Below the pieces are notes generated by a model. The model ran no database searches and was not told where the DNA came from. It saw only the letters and a program-made list of their open reading frames with translations. DNA of 57,299 bases, from positions 1 through 57,299 of the forward strand of contig NZ_HE978612.1 in assembly GCF_000285835.1 (NCBI RefSeq), given 5' to 3'. Within the stretch, counting starts at the first letter, position 1, and each line of letters begins with the position of its first letter. This document shows, piece after piece, positions 19,779 through 29,060 of the stretch. Source of the stretch: Brevibacterium senegalense. Its GTDB lineage: Bacteria > Actinomycetota > Actinomycetes > Actinomycetales > Brevibacteriaceae. Made by a program: the position numbers and the translations under genes.

Positions 19779-20036
19779 GTGCGGCTGTGCCGGAACCTTG
19801 TGCTGCTGGTCGTCGCGCTCGTCGTGCTGGCGGGGGCGCTGCTGCGGCGGGTCCGTTGACGGAGGCTCCGGCGCAGGCCGCGCCGGAGCTGGGCTGGGCC
19901 GATGAGCCCGACCCCATCGGGATCACCGCGTACCAGAGCGCGGCGTTCGGACTCGAAGCGTTCCGCGCCCACCTGACAGGAGCCGCGGCGGCCGGAGTGC
20001 GGCGGCCGGAGTGCGACGGCAGGCCACCACCACGGC
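19779..20036 (+). pseudogene. Possible frameshifted small membrane/secreted protein
   Basis: Just after ligA, a GTG frame (19779-19859) encodes a 26-residue signal/TM segment (LVLLVVALVVLAGALL) with strong GC3 and stops at 19857. A different frame then takes over the GC3-rich pattern from about 19845 to 20036, encoding TEAPAQAAPELGWADEPDP followed by ITAYQSAAFGLEAFRAHL. Together they read as one exported or anchored small protein split by a single-base slip near 19845-19858. It may be a real decayed gene or a sequencing error. No family is recognised. The rest of 19768-20123 holds nothing else visible. Confidence 0.35.
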
Positions 20037-20123
20037 GGGCCGGCCGGGGCTGGGAGCATTCCCACAGCCGGGGCACAGGTGAGGACGGATCGCACTTCAG
20101 GTTGGAGTGGCAGAGTGAGGGTC

Positions 20124-20450
20124 ATGAACATCGGGACGCGCCTGATCCTCTCGGCCGCACTGGCCGTCGGATCCACGATCGGCGCAGCAGCACTGGGCCA
20201 GCAGGCGGTCCGGGACGCGCAGGCGGAGATCGCCCAGGCGCCCGCACCCACGTCCACCGGGACGATCACGACGACGACCACCGCGGCTGCGACTGCGACC
20301 AGCACGGACATCGCAGCCCGTGAGGCCGGCGTCCGCAGCGAGCTCCTGGCCGCGGCCGAGGCCGGCGAGATCTCCTGGGCGGCAGCGGAGCGAGTGGGCG
20401 AGGACCTCGCAGGCTACATCCGCGGCGACCGCAGCGCCGGCACGATCTGA
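20124..20450 (+). CDS. Small predicted secreted protein
   Basis: A 108-residue protein with an N-terminal signal-like segment (MNIGTRLILSAALAVGSTIG), a Thr/Ala-rich linker (TITTTTTAAATATST, about 50-66), and a C-terminal helical part (VRSELLAAAEAGEISWAAAERVGEDLAGYI). The ATG at 20124 is preferred over 20079 because it directly precedes the signal segment and has GAGGG 4 nt before. There is no recognised family. It is followed by a very strong hairpin. Confidence 0.55.
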   Translation: MNIGTRLILSAALAVGSTIGAAALGQQAVRDAQAEIAQAPAPTSTGTITTTTTAAATATSTDIAAREAGVRSELLAAAEAGEISWAAAERVGEDLAGYIRGDRSAGTI

Positions 20451-20523
20451 TCGGACGCTGGCCGACCGGCGACGGGACGGCTGCAGCGTGACGAATCCAG
20501 CCGGAGTGGCCGCCTCGCGACAG

Positions 20524-20575
20524 CAGACAGACTGCACCCCCGGATCCAGCAGGATCCGGGGGTGCAGTCTGTCTG
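20524..20575. terminator. Strong bidirectional hairpin terminator
   Basis: A 24-bp perfect stem (20524-20547 with 20552-20575) with a 4-nt loop AGCA lies between the convergent small secreted protein gene and actP. It is the longest uninterrupted stem in the window. Confidence 0.85.
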
Positions 20576-20638
20576 AGCCGGGCGCACTCGCACGTGGATC
20601 GCAGTGCCGTGCACTCAGCGCCTCAGGGCTCGACCGAC

Positions 20639-22276
20639 TCAGTGCTCGACGGCCTTCTCCGCACCGTGGCCGGTGAGGGAGCGGACCTCCATCTCCGCCG
20701 CCAGCTTCTTGCTCTCCACGCCCTTGTCCGTGATCGACCCGATCCAGCCCAGCAGGAAGCCCAGCGGGATCGACACGATGCCGGGGTTGGACAGAGGGAA
20801 GATCGCGAAGTCCACGTTCGGCCCCAGCATCGCGGTCTCCGAACCGGAGACGACGGGCGAGAACGCGATGAGCAGGACGCACGTCGTGAGACCGCCGTAC
20901 ATGCTCCACACCGCCCCGCGGGTCGTGAACCGGCGCCAGTACAGCGAGTAGAGGATCGTGGGCAGGTTCGCGCTCGCCGCAACAGCGAAGGCCAGCGCGA
21001 CGAGGAACGCGATGTTCTGCCCCTGCACGCCGATCCCGCCGATGATCGACACCGCGCCGATGACGAGCACGGTCCGGCGGGCGACCTTGACCTCCGCCTT
21101 CGAATCGACCTCGCCCTTGCGGATGACGTTCGAGTAGATGTCATGAGCGAACGAGGCGGCGGCCGTGATCGTGAGTCCTGCGACGACGGCCAGGATGGTC
21201 GCGAACGCGACGGCGGAGATGATGCCCAGCAGGACGGGTCCGCCCAGCACGGCCGCCAGCAGCGGGGCCGCGGAGTTGACTCCGCCGGGCGCGTTCACGA
21301 TCGTCTCCGAGCCCACCATCGCGGCGGCGCCGAAGCCCAGCACCAGGGTGAAGAGGTAGAAGACACCGATGAGCCAGATCGCCCAGACGACGGACCTGCG
21401 GGCCTCCTTCGCGGTGGGCACCGTGTAGAAGCGCATGAGCACGTGCGGCAGTCCGGCGGTGCCCAGCACCAGGGCCAAGGCCAGTGACACGAAGTCGATG
21501 GGCAGCTCGCCGTACTGGAGTCCGGGTGCCAGCAGCGCGTCCGGCGGATCGGAGATCGAGTTGGACACGGCGTCGTCCAGGACGGCGGAGAAATTGAAAT
21601 TGTTGAGCCACAGCACCCACACCGTCATGATGAAGACGCCGCCGATCAAGAGGAACGCCTTGATGATCTGGACCCACGTCGTGCCCTTCATGCCGCCCAC
21701 CAGCACGTAGACGATCATGACGACGCCCACGATCGCGATGACCAGGGACTGGCCCACGCGCGAATCGACGCCCAGCAGCAGGGACACGAGGCCGCCCGCG
21801 CCGGCCATCTGCGCCAGCAGGTAGAAGAAGCAGACCGCCAGCGTCGTGAGTGCGGCGGCCATGCGGACCGGACGCTGCTTGAGCCGGAACGCCAGCACGT
21901 CGGCCATCGTGAACTTCGCGGTGTTGCGCATGAGCTCCGCGACCAGCAGAAGGGCGACCAGCCACGCGACGAGGAATCCCACGGAGTAGAGGAATCCGTC
22001 GTAGCCGTTGACGGCGATCGCACCCACGATGCCCAGGAACGAGGCCGCGGACAGGTAGTCGCCCGCGATCGCGAAGCCGTTCTGCGGGCCGGAGAAGGAG
22101 CGACCGGCCGCGTAGTAGTCCGCGGCGGACCGGTTGTTCCGACTGGCCCGGAACACGATGACGAGCGTGACGACCACGAACGCCAGGAAGATCGAGATGT
22201 TGAGGATCGGGTTGTTGACGGGGGTCTCCTGGGACTCTGCGGCCCAGAGGAGGGGACTGGTGTACGAGCTGCTCAT
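20639..22276 (-). CDS. actP: Cation/acetate symporter ActP (SSS family)
   Basis: A 545-residue sodium:solute symporter with about 13 TM segments. Family signatures include ADYYAAGRSFSGPQNGFAIA, GDYLSAASFLGIVG, GGMKGTTWVQIIKA and GTAGLPHVLMRFYTVP. In E. coli ActP takes up acetate and other short carboxylates. The gene is second in a pair with a DUF485 protein (ATGA overlap), the standard yjcH-actP arrangement. The product begins with an extra segment (MSSSYTSPLLWAAESQE) that may be a signal or start of TM1. A CRP-like palindrome overlaps the operon promoter. Confidence 0.92.
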   Translation of the reverse strand: MSSSYTSPLLWAAESQETPVNNPILNISIFLAFVVVTLVIVFRASRNNRSAADYYAAGRSFSGPQNGFAIAGDYLSAASFLGIVGAIAVNGYDGFLYSVGFLVAWLVALLLVAELMRNTAKFTMADVLAFRLKQRPVRMAAALTTLAVCFFYLLAQMAGAGGLVSLLLGVDSRVGQSLVIAIVGVVMIVYVLVGGMKGTTWVQIIKAFLLIGGVFIMTVWVLWLNNFNFSAVLDDAVSNSISDPPDALLAPGLQYGELPIDFVSLALALVLGTAGLPHVLMRFYTVPTAKEARRSVVWAIWLIGVFYLFTLVLGFGAAAMVGSETIVNAPGGVNSAAPLLAAVLGGPVLLGIISAVAFATILAVVAGLTITAAASFAHDIYSNVIRKGEVDSKAEVKVARRTVLVIGAVSIIGGIGVQGQNIAFLVALAFAVAASANLPTILYSLYWRRFTTRGAVWSMYGGLTTCVLLIAFSPVVSGSETAMLGPNVDFAIFPLSNPGIVSIPLGFLLGWIGSITDKGVESKKLAAEMEVRSLTGHGAEKAVEH

Positions 22277-22659
22277 GCGCTGGCCTCCTGCTCCTCGAGG
22301 TCGGTGCGGATCGCCTGCGCCTGCGGGTCCAGGCGGCGGTTCGCGAAGACCACGTAGATGCTCGTGATGGCGAATGTCGTGACGAACTGACCCAGGCCCA
22401 GCACGATGCCCATGTTGACGCTGCCGAACACGGGGCGAGCCATGAAGTCGTGCGCGTACGCGCCCAGCAGGACGTACACGGCGTACCAGATGATGAAGAA
22501 GGCGGCCATGGGGAAGACGAAGCTGCGCTGCGTCCGCTTGAGCGAGGTGAACTCCTGGGATTCATTCACCGTGATGTAGTCGATGCCCGGGGCGCCCGGT
22601 GGTGTCGTAGGGCCGCTGTCGTTGTCCGCGCTGCTGTGCGCGGGACCGTCGTCGGTCAT
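22273..22659 (-). CDS. DUF485 inner-membrane protein (YjcH-like)
   Basis: A 128-residue protein with an acidic disordered N-terminus and two TM segments (about 45-66 and 82-104). FTSLKRTQRSFVFPMAAFFI is the DUF485 signature. It is the constant partner of ActP and overlaps it by ATGA. It may assist or regulate the symporter; its molecular role is not established. Confidence 0.88.
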   Translation of the reverse strand: MTDDGPAHSSADNDSGPTTPPGAPGIDYITVNESQEFTSLKRTQRSFVFPMAAFFIIWYAVYVLLGAYAHDFMARPVFGSVNMGIVLGLGQFVTTFAITSIYVVFANRRLDPQAQAIRTDLEEQEASA

Positions 22660-22800
22660 GTTGCCTCCGTCGTTCGGCGGAATGCACCCGGATCCTCGCG
22701 CCCCGTCCGCCGCACTCCTCCTCGAGTGCAGTCACCGTCGGTGCTGATGGCGGGACTGACGAGTACCTCGGGCCCGGTGCTCTGTGCGCCGGCGCGGACA

Positions 22801-22824
22801 ATCCTAGTGTGATGTGAGTCTCAC
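22801..22824 (-). promoter_or_regulatory. actP operon promoter with CRP/GlxR-like operator
   Basis: ATCCTA at 22801-22806 reads TAGGAT as a minus-strand -10. Directly upstream (plus 22808-22823) is TGTGA-N6-TCTCA, one base off the CRP/GlxR consensus TGTGA-N6-TCACA. It encloses a perfect GTGAG-T-CTCAC palindrome (22814-22824). The site overlaps the core promoter. The rest of 22660-22970 shows only a possible -10 for gatC (TAGACT, 22930-22935). Confidence 0.45.
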
Positions 22825-22970
22825 TGCGAGTGGCTCGCAGGTGCGCGGGTCAGAAATCGTCACACGCGGCCGGGTCCGACGACTCCCGCGCCCCGTCCCC
22901 GCCGTGGCATCGTACGGCGGGGCGCGACGTAGACTGGCGGGCGGTACAGAACGACGGAGAAAGGGTGGGG

Positions 22971-23276
22971 ATGGCTGACGCAGCCGCGATCACCGCTGGA
23001 CAGGTCGAGCACCTGGCGGAACTCGCCAGGATCGCCATGACCAGCGACGAATTGGAGAAGACCGCAGAGGACCTGGGCAGGATCCTCTCCAGTGTGGCCC
23101 GCGTGACGGAGGTCGCCACGGACGACGTCCCCGCCACCAGCCACCCCATGCCCCTCACCAATGTGCTGCGCGAGGACGTTGTGGGCACGCCGCTCACCGC
23201 GGAGCAGGCGCTGTCCGGCGCGCCCGCGGCCGAGGACGGCAAGTTCCTGGTCCCGCAGATCCTGGGGGAGGACTGA
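22971..23276 (+). CDS. gatC: Asp/Glu-tRNA amidotransferase subunit C
   Basis: A 101-residue Gat[22 protein letters not shown] at the start, the [25 protein letters not shown] core, and the terminal [11 protein letters not shown]. It stabilises the GatA-GatB complex that converts Glu-tRNA(Gln) and Asp-tRNA(Asn) to the amidated forms. The ATG at 22971 follows GGAGAAAGGGTGGGG. gatA starts one base after the stop. The open frame upstream is not part of the gene. Confidence 0.96.
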   Translation: MADAAAITAGQVEHLAELARIAMTSDELEKTAEDLGRILSSVARVTEVATDDVPATSHPMPLTNVLREDVVGTPLTAEQALSGAPAAEDGKFLVPQILGED

Positions 23277-23277
23277 C

Positions 23278-24822
23278 ATGACGGATGACCTCACACGCCT
23301 AACAGCCGCCCAGCTGTCTGCGGGCCTGCGCGCCGGCGAGTACTCGTCTGCGGACGTGACGCGCGCCCACCTGGACCGCATCGAGCAGACCGACACCGCT
23401 CTGGGCTCCTTCATCACCGTGACACCGGAGCAGGCGCTGTCCACCGCCACGGATGTCGACCGTCGGCGCGCGGCCGGCGAGGAGCTGCACCCGTACGCGG
23501 GTGTGCCCGTGAGCGTCAAGGACGTCGTCGTGACGGACGGGGTCCGCACGACCGCGGCCTCGAAGATCCTCGAGGACTGGGTCCCGCCCTACGACGCGAC
23601 GATCAGCAGCAGGATCAAGGCCGCTGGCCTGCCTGTGCTGGGCAAGACGAACATGGACGAGTTCGCGATGGGATCGACGACGGAGCACTCCGCGTTCGGT
23701 CCCACCCGCAACCCGTGGGACACCACGACGGTGCCGGGCGGGTCATCGGGAGGTGCGGCGGCCTCGGCGGCGGCCTTCCAGGCACCGCTGGCGGTCGGGA
23801 CGGACACGGGCGGCTCCGTCCGGCAGCCGGCCGCGTTCACGGGCACCGTGGGTGTGAAGCCCACGTACGGCTCGATCTCCCGGTACGGGATCATCGCGAT
23901 GGCCTCGAGCCTCGACCAGGTGGGGCCCATGGGCCGGACCGTCGCGGACGCGGCGGCGCTGCACCAGCTGCTGGCCGGGCACGACCCCAAGGATTCGACG
24001 TCGCTCACGGATGCGGTGCCGGACTTCCTGGCCGCCGTGGAGGCCGGCGCGCGGGACGGCTCGCTCACGGGCAAGCGCCTGGGCGTCGTGAACCAGCTGT
24101 CCGGCGACGGCTACGACGCGGGCGTGCAGGCCGCGTTCACTGCCGCGCTGGACCTGGCGCGGGACGCGGGTGCGGAGATCGTCGAGGTCGACCTGCCGTC
24201 GCTGTCGTACGCGCTGGACGCGTACTACCTCATCATGCCGTCGGAGGTGTCCTCGAACCTGGCGCGCTACGACGGGATGCGGTTCGGCCTGCGGGTGGAG
24301 CCGGAATCCGGTCCGGTCACGGCGGAGACGGTGATGGCCGCGACGCGCGCCGCGGGCTTCGGCGCGGAGGTCAAGCGCCGCATCCTGCTGGGCACCTACG
24401 CGCTGTCCGCCGGCTACTACGACGCGTACTACGGGTCCGCGCAGAAGGTCCGCACGCTGGTCCAGCGCGACTTCGCCGCGGCCTTCGAGAAGGCGGACGT
24501 GCTGGTGACGCCCACTGCGCCCACGACGGCGCTGCCGTTCGGCACGGAAGACGACGCGGATCCCATGGCCCTGTACCTAGGCGATGCCGCGACGATCCCG
24601 GCGAACCTGGCCGGCATCCCCGGCATGAGCCTGCCGGCGGGACTGGCCGGCGGGATGCCCGTGGGACTCCAGCTGCTGGCACCCGCGCGGGAGGACGCGC
24701 GCCTCTACGAGGTGGGTGCCAGACTCGAGGCGCTGGTGACGAACGCGAACGGCGCCCCCGTGTGGGCGGGCGTGCCCACGGAGTACGCGGCACCCGCCGC
24801 TTCCACGACGACGAGCGCCTGA
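23278..24822 (+). CDS. gatA: Asp/Glu-tRNA amidotransferase subunit A
   Basis: A 514-residue amidase-signature subunit that releases ammonia from glutamine. The Ser-cisSer-Lys triad is visible: K81 in [12 protein letters not shown], the serine pair at 156-157 in [12 protein letters not shown], and nucleophile S180 in [11 protein letters not shown]. Length is typical. It is the second gene of gatCAB, with no spacer to gatC and 19 bp to gatB. Confidence 0.97.
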   Translation: MTDDLTRLTAAQLSAGLRAGEYSSADVTRAHLDRIEQTDTALGSFITVTPEQALSTATDVDRRRAAGEELHPYAGVPVSVKDVVVTDGVRTTAASKILEDWVPPYDATISSRIKAAGLPVLGKTNMDEFAMGSTTEHSAFGPTRNPWDTTTVPGGSSGGAAASAAAFQAPLAVGTDTGGSVRQPAAFTGTVGVKPTYGSISRYGIIAMASSLDQVGPMGRTVADAAALHQLLAGHDPKDSTSLTDAVPDFLAAVEAGARDGSLTGKRLGVVNQLSGDGYDAGVQAAFTAALDLARDAGAEIVEVDLPSLSYALDAYYLIMPSEVSSNLARYDGMRFGLRVEPESGPVTAETVMAATRAAGFGAEVKRRILLGTYALSAGYYDAYYGSAQKVRTLVQRDFAAAFEKADVLVTPTAPTTALPFGTEDDADPMALYLGDAATIPANLAGIPGMSLPAGLAGGMPVGLQLLAPAREDARLYEVGARLEALVTNANGAPVWAGVPTEYAAPAASTTTSA

Positions 24823-24841
24823 GGCCGGGGAGGAGACAGAC

Positions 24842-26323
24842 ATGAAGTTCACGGAAGCGGTCGCGACATACGACCCGGCTCTGGGCATCGAGGTGCACGT
24901 GGAGCTGGGCACCGCGACGAAGATGTTCGACGATGCGCCCAACACCTTCGGCGGTGGGGCGAACGAGAACACGACCCCCACCTCATTGGGACTGCCGGGC
25001 TCGCTGCCGGTGGTCAACGGCACCGCCGTCGAGTACGCGATCCGGATCGGACTGGCACTGGGCTGCGAGATCGCGGAGTCGTGCCGGTTCGCGCGGAAGA
25101 ACTACTTCTACCCGGACCTGGCGAAGAACTTCCAGACCTCGCAGGCGGATGAGCCGATCGCGTTCGACGGGCAGATCGACATCGAGCTGGAGGACGGCAC
25201 GATCGTCCCCGTCGAGATCGAGCGAGCCCACATGGAGGAGGACGCCGGCAAGAACACCCACGTGGGTGGTGCCGCCGGACGCATCCACGGTGCGGACCAC
25301 TCGCTGGTCGACTACAACCGGGCCGGTGTGCCGCTGGTCGAGATCGTCACCCGGCCCATCACGGGCGTGGGGGAGAGGGCTCCCGAGGTCGCGGCCGCCT
25401 ACGTGCGCACGCTGCGGGACATCTTCCGGGCGATCGGCGTGTCCGAGGCCCGCATGGAGCAGGGCAACGTGCGCGCGGACATCAATGTGTCGCTGCGCGA
25501 GGGCACGGACGCGCCGCTGGGGACGCGGACGGAGACGAAGAACGTGAACTCGTTCCGCTCGATCGACGCCGCGGTCCGCTATGAGATCTCCCGGCAGGCG
25601 GACATCCTGGCCGCAGGCGGCGAGGTGCTGCAGGAGACCCGCCACTTCCACGAGGCGGACGGGTCGACGTCTGCAGGTCGTGTGAAGTCCGACGCGGACG
25701 ACTACCGCTACTTCCCGGAGCCGGACCTGGTGCCGGTCGCACCGTCGCGGGAGTGGGTCGAGGAGATCCGGGCGAACCTGCCGGAGCTGCCGGCCGCCCG
25801 CCGTCGTCGTCTGCTGGGCGAGTGGGGCATCAGCGAGCTGGAGATGCGCGACATCATCAACGCCGGCCTGCTGGACCCGGTCGAGGCGACGGTGGCCGCG
25901 GGTGCCGGGCCGGATGCGGCGCGCAAGTGGTGGATGGGTGAGATCGCCCGTGTCGCCAAGCAGAAGGAGGCGGAGCCCGCAGAGCTGGTGAGCCCGGAAC
26001 ACGTCGCACAGCTGCAGGGGCTCATCGACGAGGGCAAGCTCAACGACAAGCTGGCACGGAAGGTGCTGGCCGGGGTGCTGGACGGACGCGGTGCGCCCGC
26101 GGAGGTCATGGAGGCCGACGGCCTGCAGATCGTCGAGGACACCGGAGCGCTCGAGGCCGCGGTCGATGAGGCGATCGCACAGAACCCGGATGTGGTCGAG
26201 AAGATCAAGGGCGGGAAGATGCAGGCGATCGGCGCTCTCATGGGCCCGATCATGAAGGCCACGCGCGGTCAGGCGGATGCCGGCAAGGCGCGCGAGCTGA
26301 TCCTGGCGCGCATCAACGGCTGA
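24842..26323 (+). CDS. gatB: Asp/Glu-tRNA amidotransferase subunit B
   Basis: A 493-residue GatB, the subunit that binds the mischarged tRNA and activates the Asp/Glu side chain with ATP. Signatures: [27 protein letters not shown], the [12 protein letters not shown] metal-binding segment, [14 protein letters not shown], and [17 protein letters not shown]. The C-terminal helical/YqeY-like tail ends in [25 protein letters not shown] lies before the ATG. The operon ends in a 22-bp hairpin. Confidence 0.97.
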   Translation: MKFTEAVATYDPALGIEVHVELGTATKMFDDAPNTFGGGANENTTPTSLGLPGSLPVVNGTAVEYAIRIGLALGCEIAESCRFARKNYFYPDLAKNFQTSQADEPIAFDGQIDIELEDGTIVPVEIERAHMEEDAGKNTHVGGAAGRIHGADHSLVDYNRAGVPLVEIVTRPITGVGERAPEVAAAYVRTLRDIFRAIGVSEARMEQGNVRADINVSLREGTDAPLGTRTETKNVNSFRSIDAAVRYEISRQADILAAGGEVLQETRHFHEADGSTSAGRVKSDADDYRYFPEPDLVPVAPSREWVEEIRANLPELPAARRRRLLGEWGISELEMRDIINAGLLDPVEATVAAGAGPDAARKWWMGEIARVAKQKEAEPAELVSPEHVAQLQGLIDEGKLNDKLARKVLAGVLDGRGAPAEVMEADGLQIVEDTGALEAAVDEAIAQNPDVVEKIKGGKMQAIGALMGPIMKATRGQADAGKARELILARING

Positions 26324-26364
26324 GGCGCGCACCCGAGCACCGGGAAGCCGGCGACTCAACTGCA

Positions 26365-26414
26365 GAGAGGACTCGGTCCTACGACTGATGTAAGTCGTAA
26401 GACCGGGTCCTCTC
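26365..26414. terminator. Hairpin terminator after gatB
   Basis: A 22-nt stem (26365-26386 with 26393-26414) with two imperfect positions and a 6-nt loop separates gatCAB from the convergent island genes and can serve both strands. Confidence 0.8.
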
Positions 26415-26447
26415 CGTGTGACCGGTAGCCAACCGGTCGTAACTGCG

Positions 26448-27299
26448 TTAGCTGCTGCGCACTTCGTTGAGCACGGGCAGCAGGTAAGTCTTGAACTTCT
26501 CTGGGTTCTCCGACATCGGGAAGTGGCCCACCTCGTCCATCAGGGTGTACGTCGATCCGTCCACCTCACGATGAAGGGCCTGGCACTTCTCAGGGGTCGC
26601 GGACCAGTCGTAGGTGCCGCTGAGAATGTGCAGCGCGACCTTGTCGGTGTCGATCATCCGAGCTGTGTCAGTGGTGTCATAGTCGATGCCGTAGTAGTAC
26701 AGGTCCCCGTGGAAGACCGGGGGTGCGCCCTGGCTGTACATCCAGATCGTTTCGTTCTTCCGCGCCTCGGGGCTCTGTGGCGCCATCATCGTGTACATGA
26801 GGCTCGGCTTGGAGTCGTTGCTGAGGCGCGGGTGGTTCCACCAGGGCATGATGTCCTGGATGTCGTGACTCTCCAGAGCGCCTTCGAGAGCGATGCATGC
26901 GCGGAACTCATCGGGGTGGTTGAGCGCGAGATCCGCTGCGAGATGTCCTCCCATCGAGCACCCCATGAAGACGGGGTCTGTCAGGTCGAGCGCCTTGACG
27001 AACTTCAGAACGAACTCCTTGAAGAACGCAGCTCGCAGCTTGTACTCGACCTTCCACCACTCGACGCCGTCCGGAGGAAGCGACTTGCCGTGGTATGGCA
27101 GGTCGTACACGATGACCCGGAAGTCGGATGTGATGTCGGGGTCGCTGAGGATATGGCGATACTGGCGGCCGTCGCTTCCTGCGGTGTGCTGGCAGACGAG
27201 CGGGATGCCGGTGCCGTTCTCCTCGTAGTAGACGCGATAATCTGTGCCCTCAACGGTGAGGGTCACGTACCGGCCTGTGATGTCACTGATCGAACTCAT
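26448..27299 (-). CDS. Alpha/beta hydrolase
   Basis: A 283-residue alpha/beta-hydrolase. The oxyanion-side motif is PLVCQHTAG. The nucleophile elbow GCSMGG is near residue 114, so the nucleophile is Ser. The acid is probably in LSGTYDW and the catalytic His in EVGHFPMSENP. The order matches lipolytic/C-C hydrolase or esterase members. Substrate unknown. It follows the SCP2-like gene (10-bp gap) on the minus strand, and the divergent AraC gene suggests an inducible catabolic unit. Codon usage is visibly less GC-rich than gatB or the genes after 28915. GGAGACCACC precedes the ATG. Confidence 0.85.
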   Translation of the reverse strand: MSSISDITGRYVTLTVEGTDYRVYYEENGTGIPLVCQHTAGSDGRQYRHILSDPDITSDFRVIVYDLPYHGKSLPPDGVEWWKVEYKLRAAFFKEFVLKFVKALDLTDPVFMGCSMGGHLAADLALNHPDEFRACIALEGALESHDIQDIMPWWNHPRLSNDSKPSLMYTMMAPQSPEARKNETIWMYSQGAPPVFHGDLYYYGIDYDTTDTARMIDTDKVALHILSGTYDWSATPEKCQALHREVDGSTYTLMDEVGHFPMSENPEKFKTYLLPVLNEVRSS

Positions 27300-27309
27300 G
27301 GTGGTCTCC

Positions 27310-27696
27310 TTACTCGATGCCGCGCATCATCTGCTGCAGCCTGCGAAGCGCCATGTGGAACCCGAAGAACTGTTCAAGGTCACCGTTAACGCTGAACCCG
27401 TGATGCAACCATGCGGAGTAGATGTCCTGGTAGAAGGGGGACGGGTCGCGAGTCAGCAGGCGGTCCCACTCGTCCTCAGGCGCCGCGATGATGAAGTCGG
27501 CAGCGGTGAAGAGCGTCGGATCCTCCTCGATGCGTTCCACCTGCCCTTCATGCATGTGAACTACGACCACGTCGTCGCCGCGGACGATCTTGAATCGTCC
27601 TTCCCATTTGCGTGCCTTGAGCTGGAACTCCGCATCAGCGTTGAGCCGGTCTCGCACGGCATCCACGCCACTGCCGAGTTCTCGAAGCGCATTCAT
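27310..27696 (-). CDS. SCP2 sterol-binding-like domain protein
   Basis: A 128-residue protein resembling the SCP2/lipid-transfer fold: the strand pair GRFKIVRGDDVVVVHMHEG, then ADFIIAAPEDEWDRLLT and the hydrophobic C-terminal part. Such domains bind acyl chains or sterols. The start is the ATG at 27696, because GAGGAGG stands 6 nt upstream; the longer frame from 27726 lacks one. It is co-transcribed with the hydrolase, so it may present or hold a hydrophobic substrate for it (inference). Confidence 0.65.
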   Translation of the reverse strand: MNALRELGSGVDAVRDRLNADAEFQLKARKWEGRFKIVRGDDVVVVHMHEGQVERIEEDPTLFTAADFIIAAPEDEWDRLLTRDPSPFYQDIYSAWLHHGFSVNGDLEQFFGFHMALRRLQQMMRGIE

Positions 27697-27786
27697 CGCT
27701 GCCTCCTCTGTCCGTGTGACTGTCACCGCCTCGACGTCTGTGTCGATGACGGGTGTCCGCCACGCTAGTGAGGCTCCGCGAGTCGG

Positions 27787-27893
27787 GATATCCGCTTCCG
27801 GCAGATCAGTATCCGATTCGTGCAGGTCGTCCGGGAGGCGCGGTTGTTAGCATGAACGCAGAGCTCTACGGACGGCGTCCGTCCGATATCCGC
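27787..27893. promoter_or_regulatory. Candidate AraC operators between divergent genes
   Basis: GATATCCGC occurs twice in the same orientation (27787-27795 and 27885-27893), 98 bp apart, and a related GTATCCGA lies between them. Just before the second copy is a palindrome ACGGAC-GGC-GTCCGT (27868-27882). Paired direct repeats are usual for AraC/XylS dimers. The block lies between the SCP2-hydrolase operon and the regulator. Confidence 0.4.
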
Positions 27894-27907
27894 CAATGGA
27901 GGCCGAG

Positions 27908-28915
27908 ATGGAGAAGCTTCAGAACTTTCAGCTCGCGAAGAGCAACGATCTTGATGAAGCACGCTCAGCGGTGTCGACCACCTACCTGGAGAATCGCCTC
28001 ACGAAGCTGGATGGGCGGAGCCTGTGCTTCTCTTTGAATGCGTCGGAGTCGTATGACGTCACTGTCGGATATTTGACCTATGCGAGTGAGGTCAGCCTGC
28101 AGATGCCGCCCAGCGGCGACTTCTACCACGTCAATCTCACGACGGGAGGCAGCACGGATGCATGGCGTGATGATCGACAGACGTGGCAGACGTCCACGGG
28201 CGAGTCCGGCGTCGTTCTGCTGCCGGAGCATCAGTCTCGAGTCACGTGGTCGCCCGACGCGGAGCAGGTGATCTTCCGGTTCTCCAGGAGGCGGCTCGAA
28301 GGGTTCCTGGGGAGTCTCACGGGACGGGAGATCACTCGTCCGATCGAGTTCGATCTGGGACTGGACCTCTCTGGACAAGTCGGTGCCAGTCTCTTCGCGA
28401 CGGCGATGCTGATCGTCCAAGAGTATGACCGCCTGGCCTCATCGGATGGGTTCACACAGGTTGTCCGTCCCATGGAGGAGTTGGTGATGACTCAGCTCCT
28501 GTTCGCGTCACGTCACAACTTCACGGGCGAGCTTGTGAGGCCTGAGCGTGACGAATTGCGGGGTTGGACAACCGGTGCGATTGATCGACGAGTACGCGCT
28601 GCGGTGGACCACATCAATGCGAATCTGGGCGAGCAGATCAGCCTGGAGTCGCTGGCGCGATCAAGCGGGATGAGTATCCGCAGTCTTCACGCGCTGTTCC
28701 GGTCCGAACTCGCCACGACTCCACGGAAGTACATCCGTGACCGACGATTGGACCGAGTCCGACAGGAGTTGCGGGACGATTCCGGAGGCGACTCCGTCAG
28801 CTCGATCGCATCTCGATGGGGTTTCACCCACCATGGGCGCTTCGCAGCGTCATACCGGGAGCGATTCGGAGAGCTGCCCCGTTCGACGGTGGACAACCGC
28901 GCAATGAGCAAGTGA
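27908..28915 (+). CDS. AraC/XylS-family transcriptional regulator
   Basis: A 335-residue regulator. The N-terminal two thirds form an AraC-binding-like (cupin) domain of the kind found in aromatic-catabolism regulators. The C-terminal residues 225-325 hold two helix-turn-helix motifs: ISLESLARSSGMSIRSLHALF and the RWGFTHHGRFAASYRERFGELP signature. The ATG at 27908 is preferred over 27896 because GGAGG lies 5 nt before it. It is divergent from the hydrolase/SCP2 pair, which it probably activates in response to the substrate. Lower GC marks it as part of the same acquired block. Confidence 0.85.
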   Translation: MEKLQNFQLAKSNDLDEARSAVSTTYLENRLTKLDGRSLCFSLNASESYDVTVGYLTYASEVSLQMPPSGDFYHVNLTTGGSTDAWRDDRQTWQTSTGESGVVLLPEHQSRVTWSPDAEQVIFRFSRRRLEGFLGSLTGREITRPIEFDLGLDLSGQVGASLFATAMLIVQEYDRLASSDGFTQVVRPMEELVMTQLLFASRHNFTGELVRPERDELRGWTTGAIDRRVRAAVDHINANLGEQISLESLARSSGMSIRSLHALFRSELATTPRKYIRDRRLDRVRQELRDDSGGDSVSSIASRWGFTHHGRFAASYRERFGELPRSTVDNRAMSK

Positions 28916-28930
28916 GGGCGGCAACGAGGC

Positions 28931-28968
28931 CGGGGTGAGGAGCAGCTTCCCGGAAGCTCCTCACCCCG
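28931..28968. terminator. Hairpin terminator
   Basis: A 13-bp perfect stem (28931-28943 with 28956-28968) with a 12-nt loop that can pair internally lies between the convergent AraC and DUF4352 genes. It is followed by a GGCC-rich low-complexity stretch (29000-29055). Confidence 0.75.
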
Positions 28969-29060
28969 ACCTCTGTCAGTGGGGCCGCCTCGGAGGGGCG
29001 GTGCAGCCCGGCGGCGGCCGGCGCGGCCGGGCCGGCCGCAGCGGCCGGCGGGCGGGACGG

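Noticed and set aside
29000..29055. GGCC-rich stretch considered as a structured RNA or regulatory repeat
   Set aside because: It is simple low-complexity between a terminator and a stop codon, with no defined unit length.
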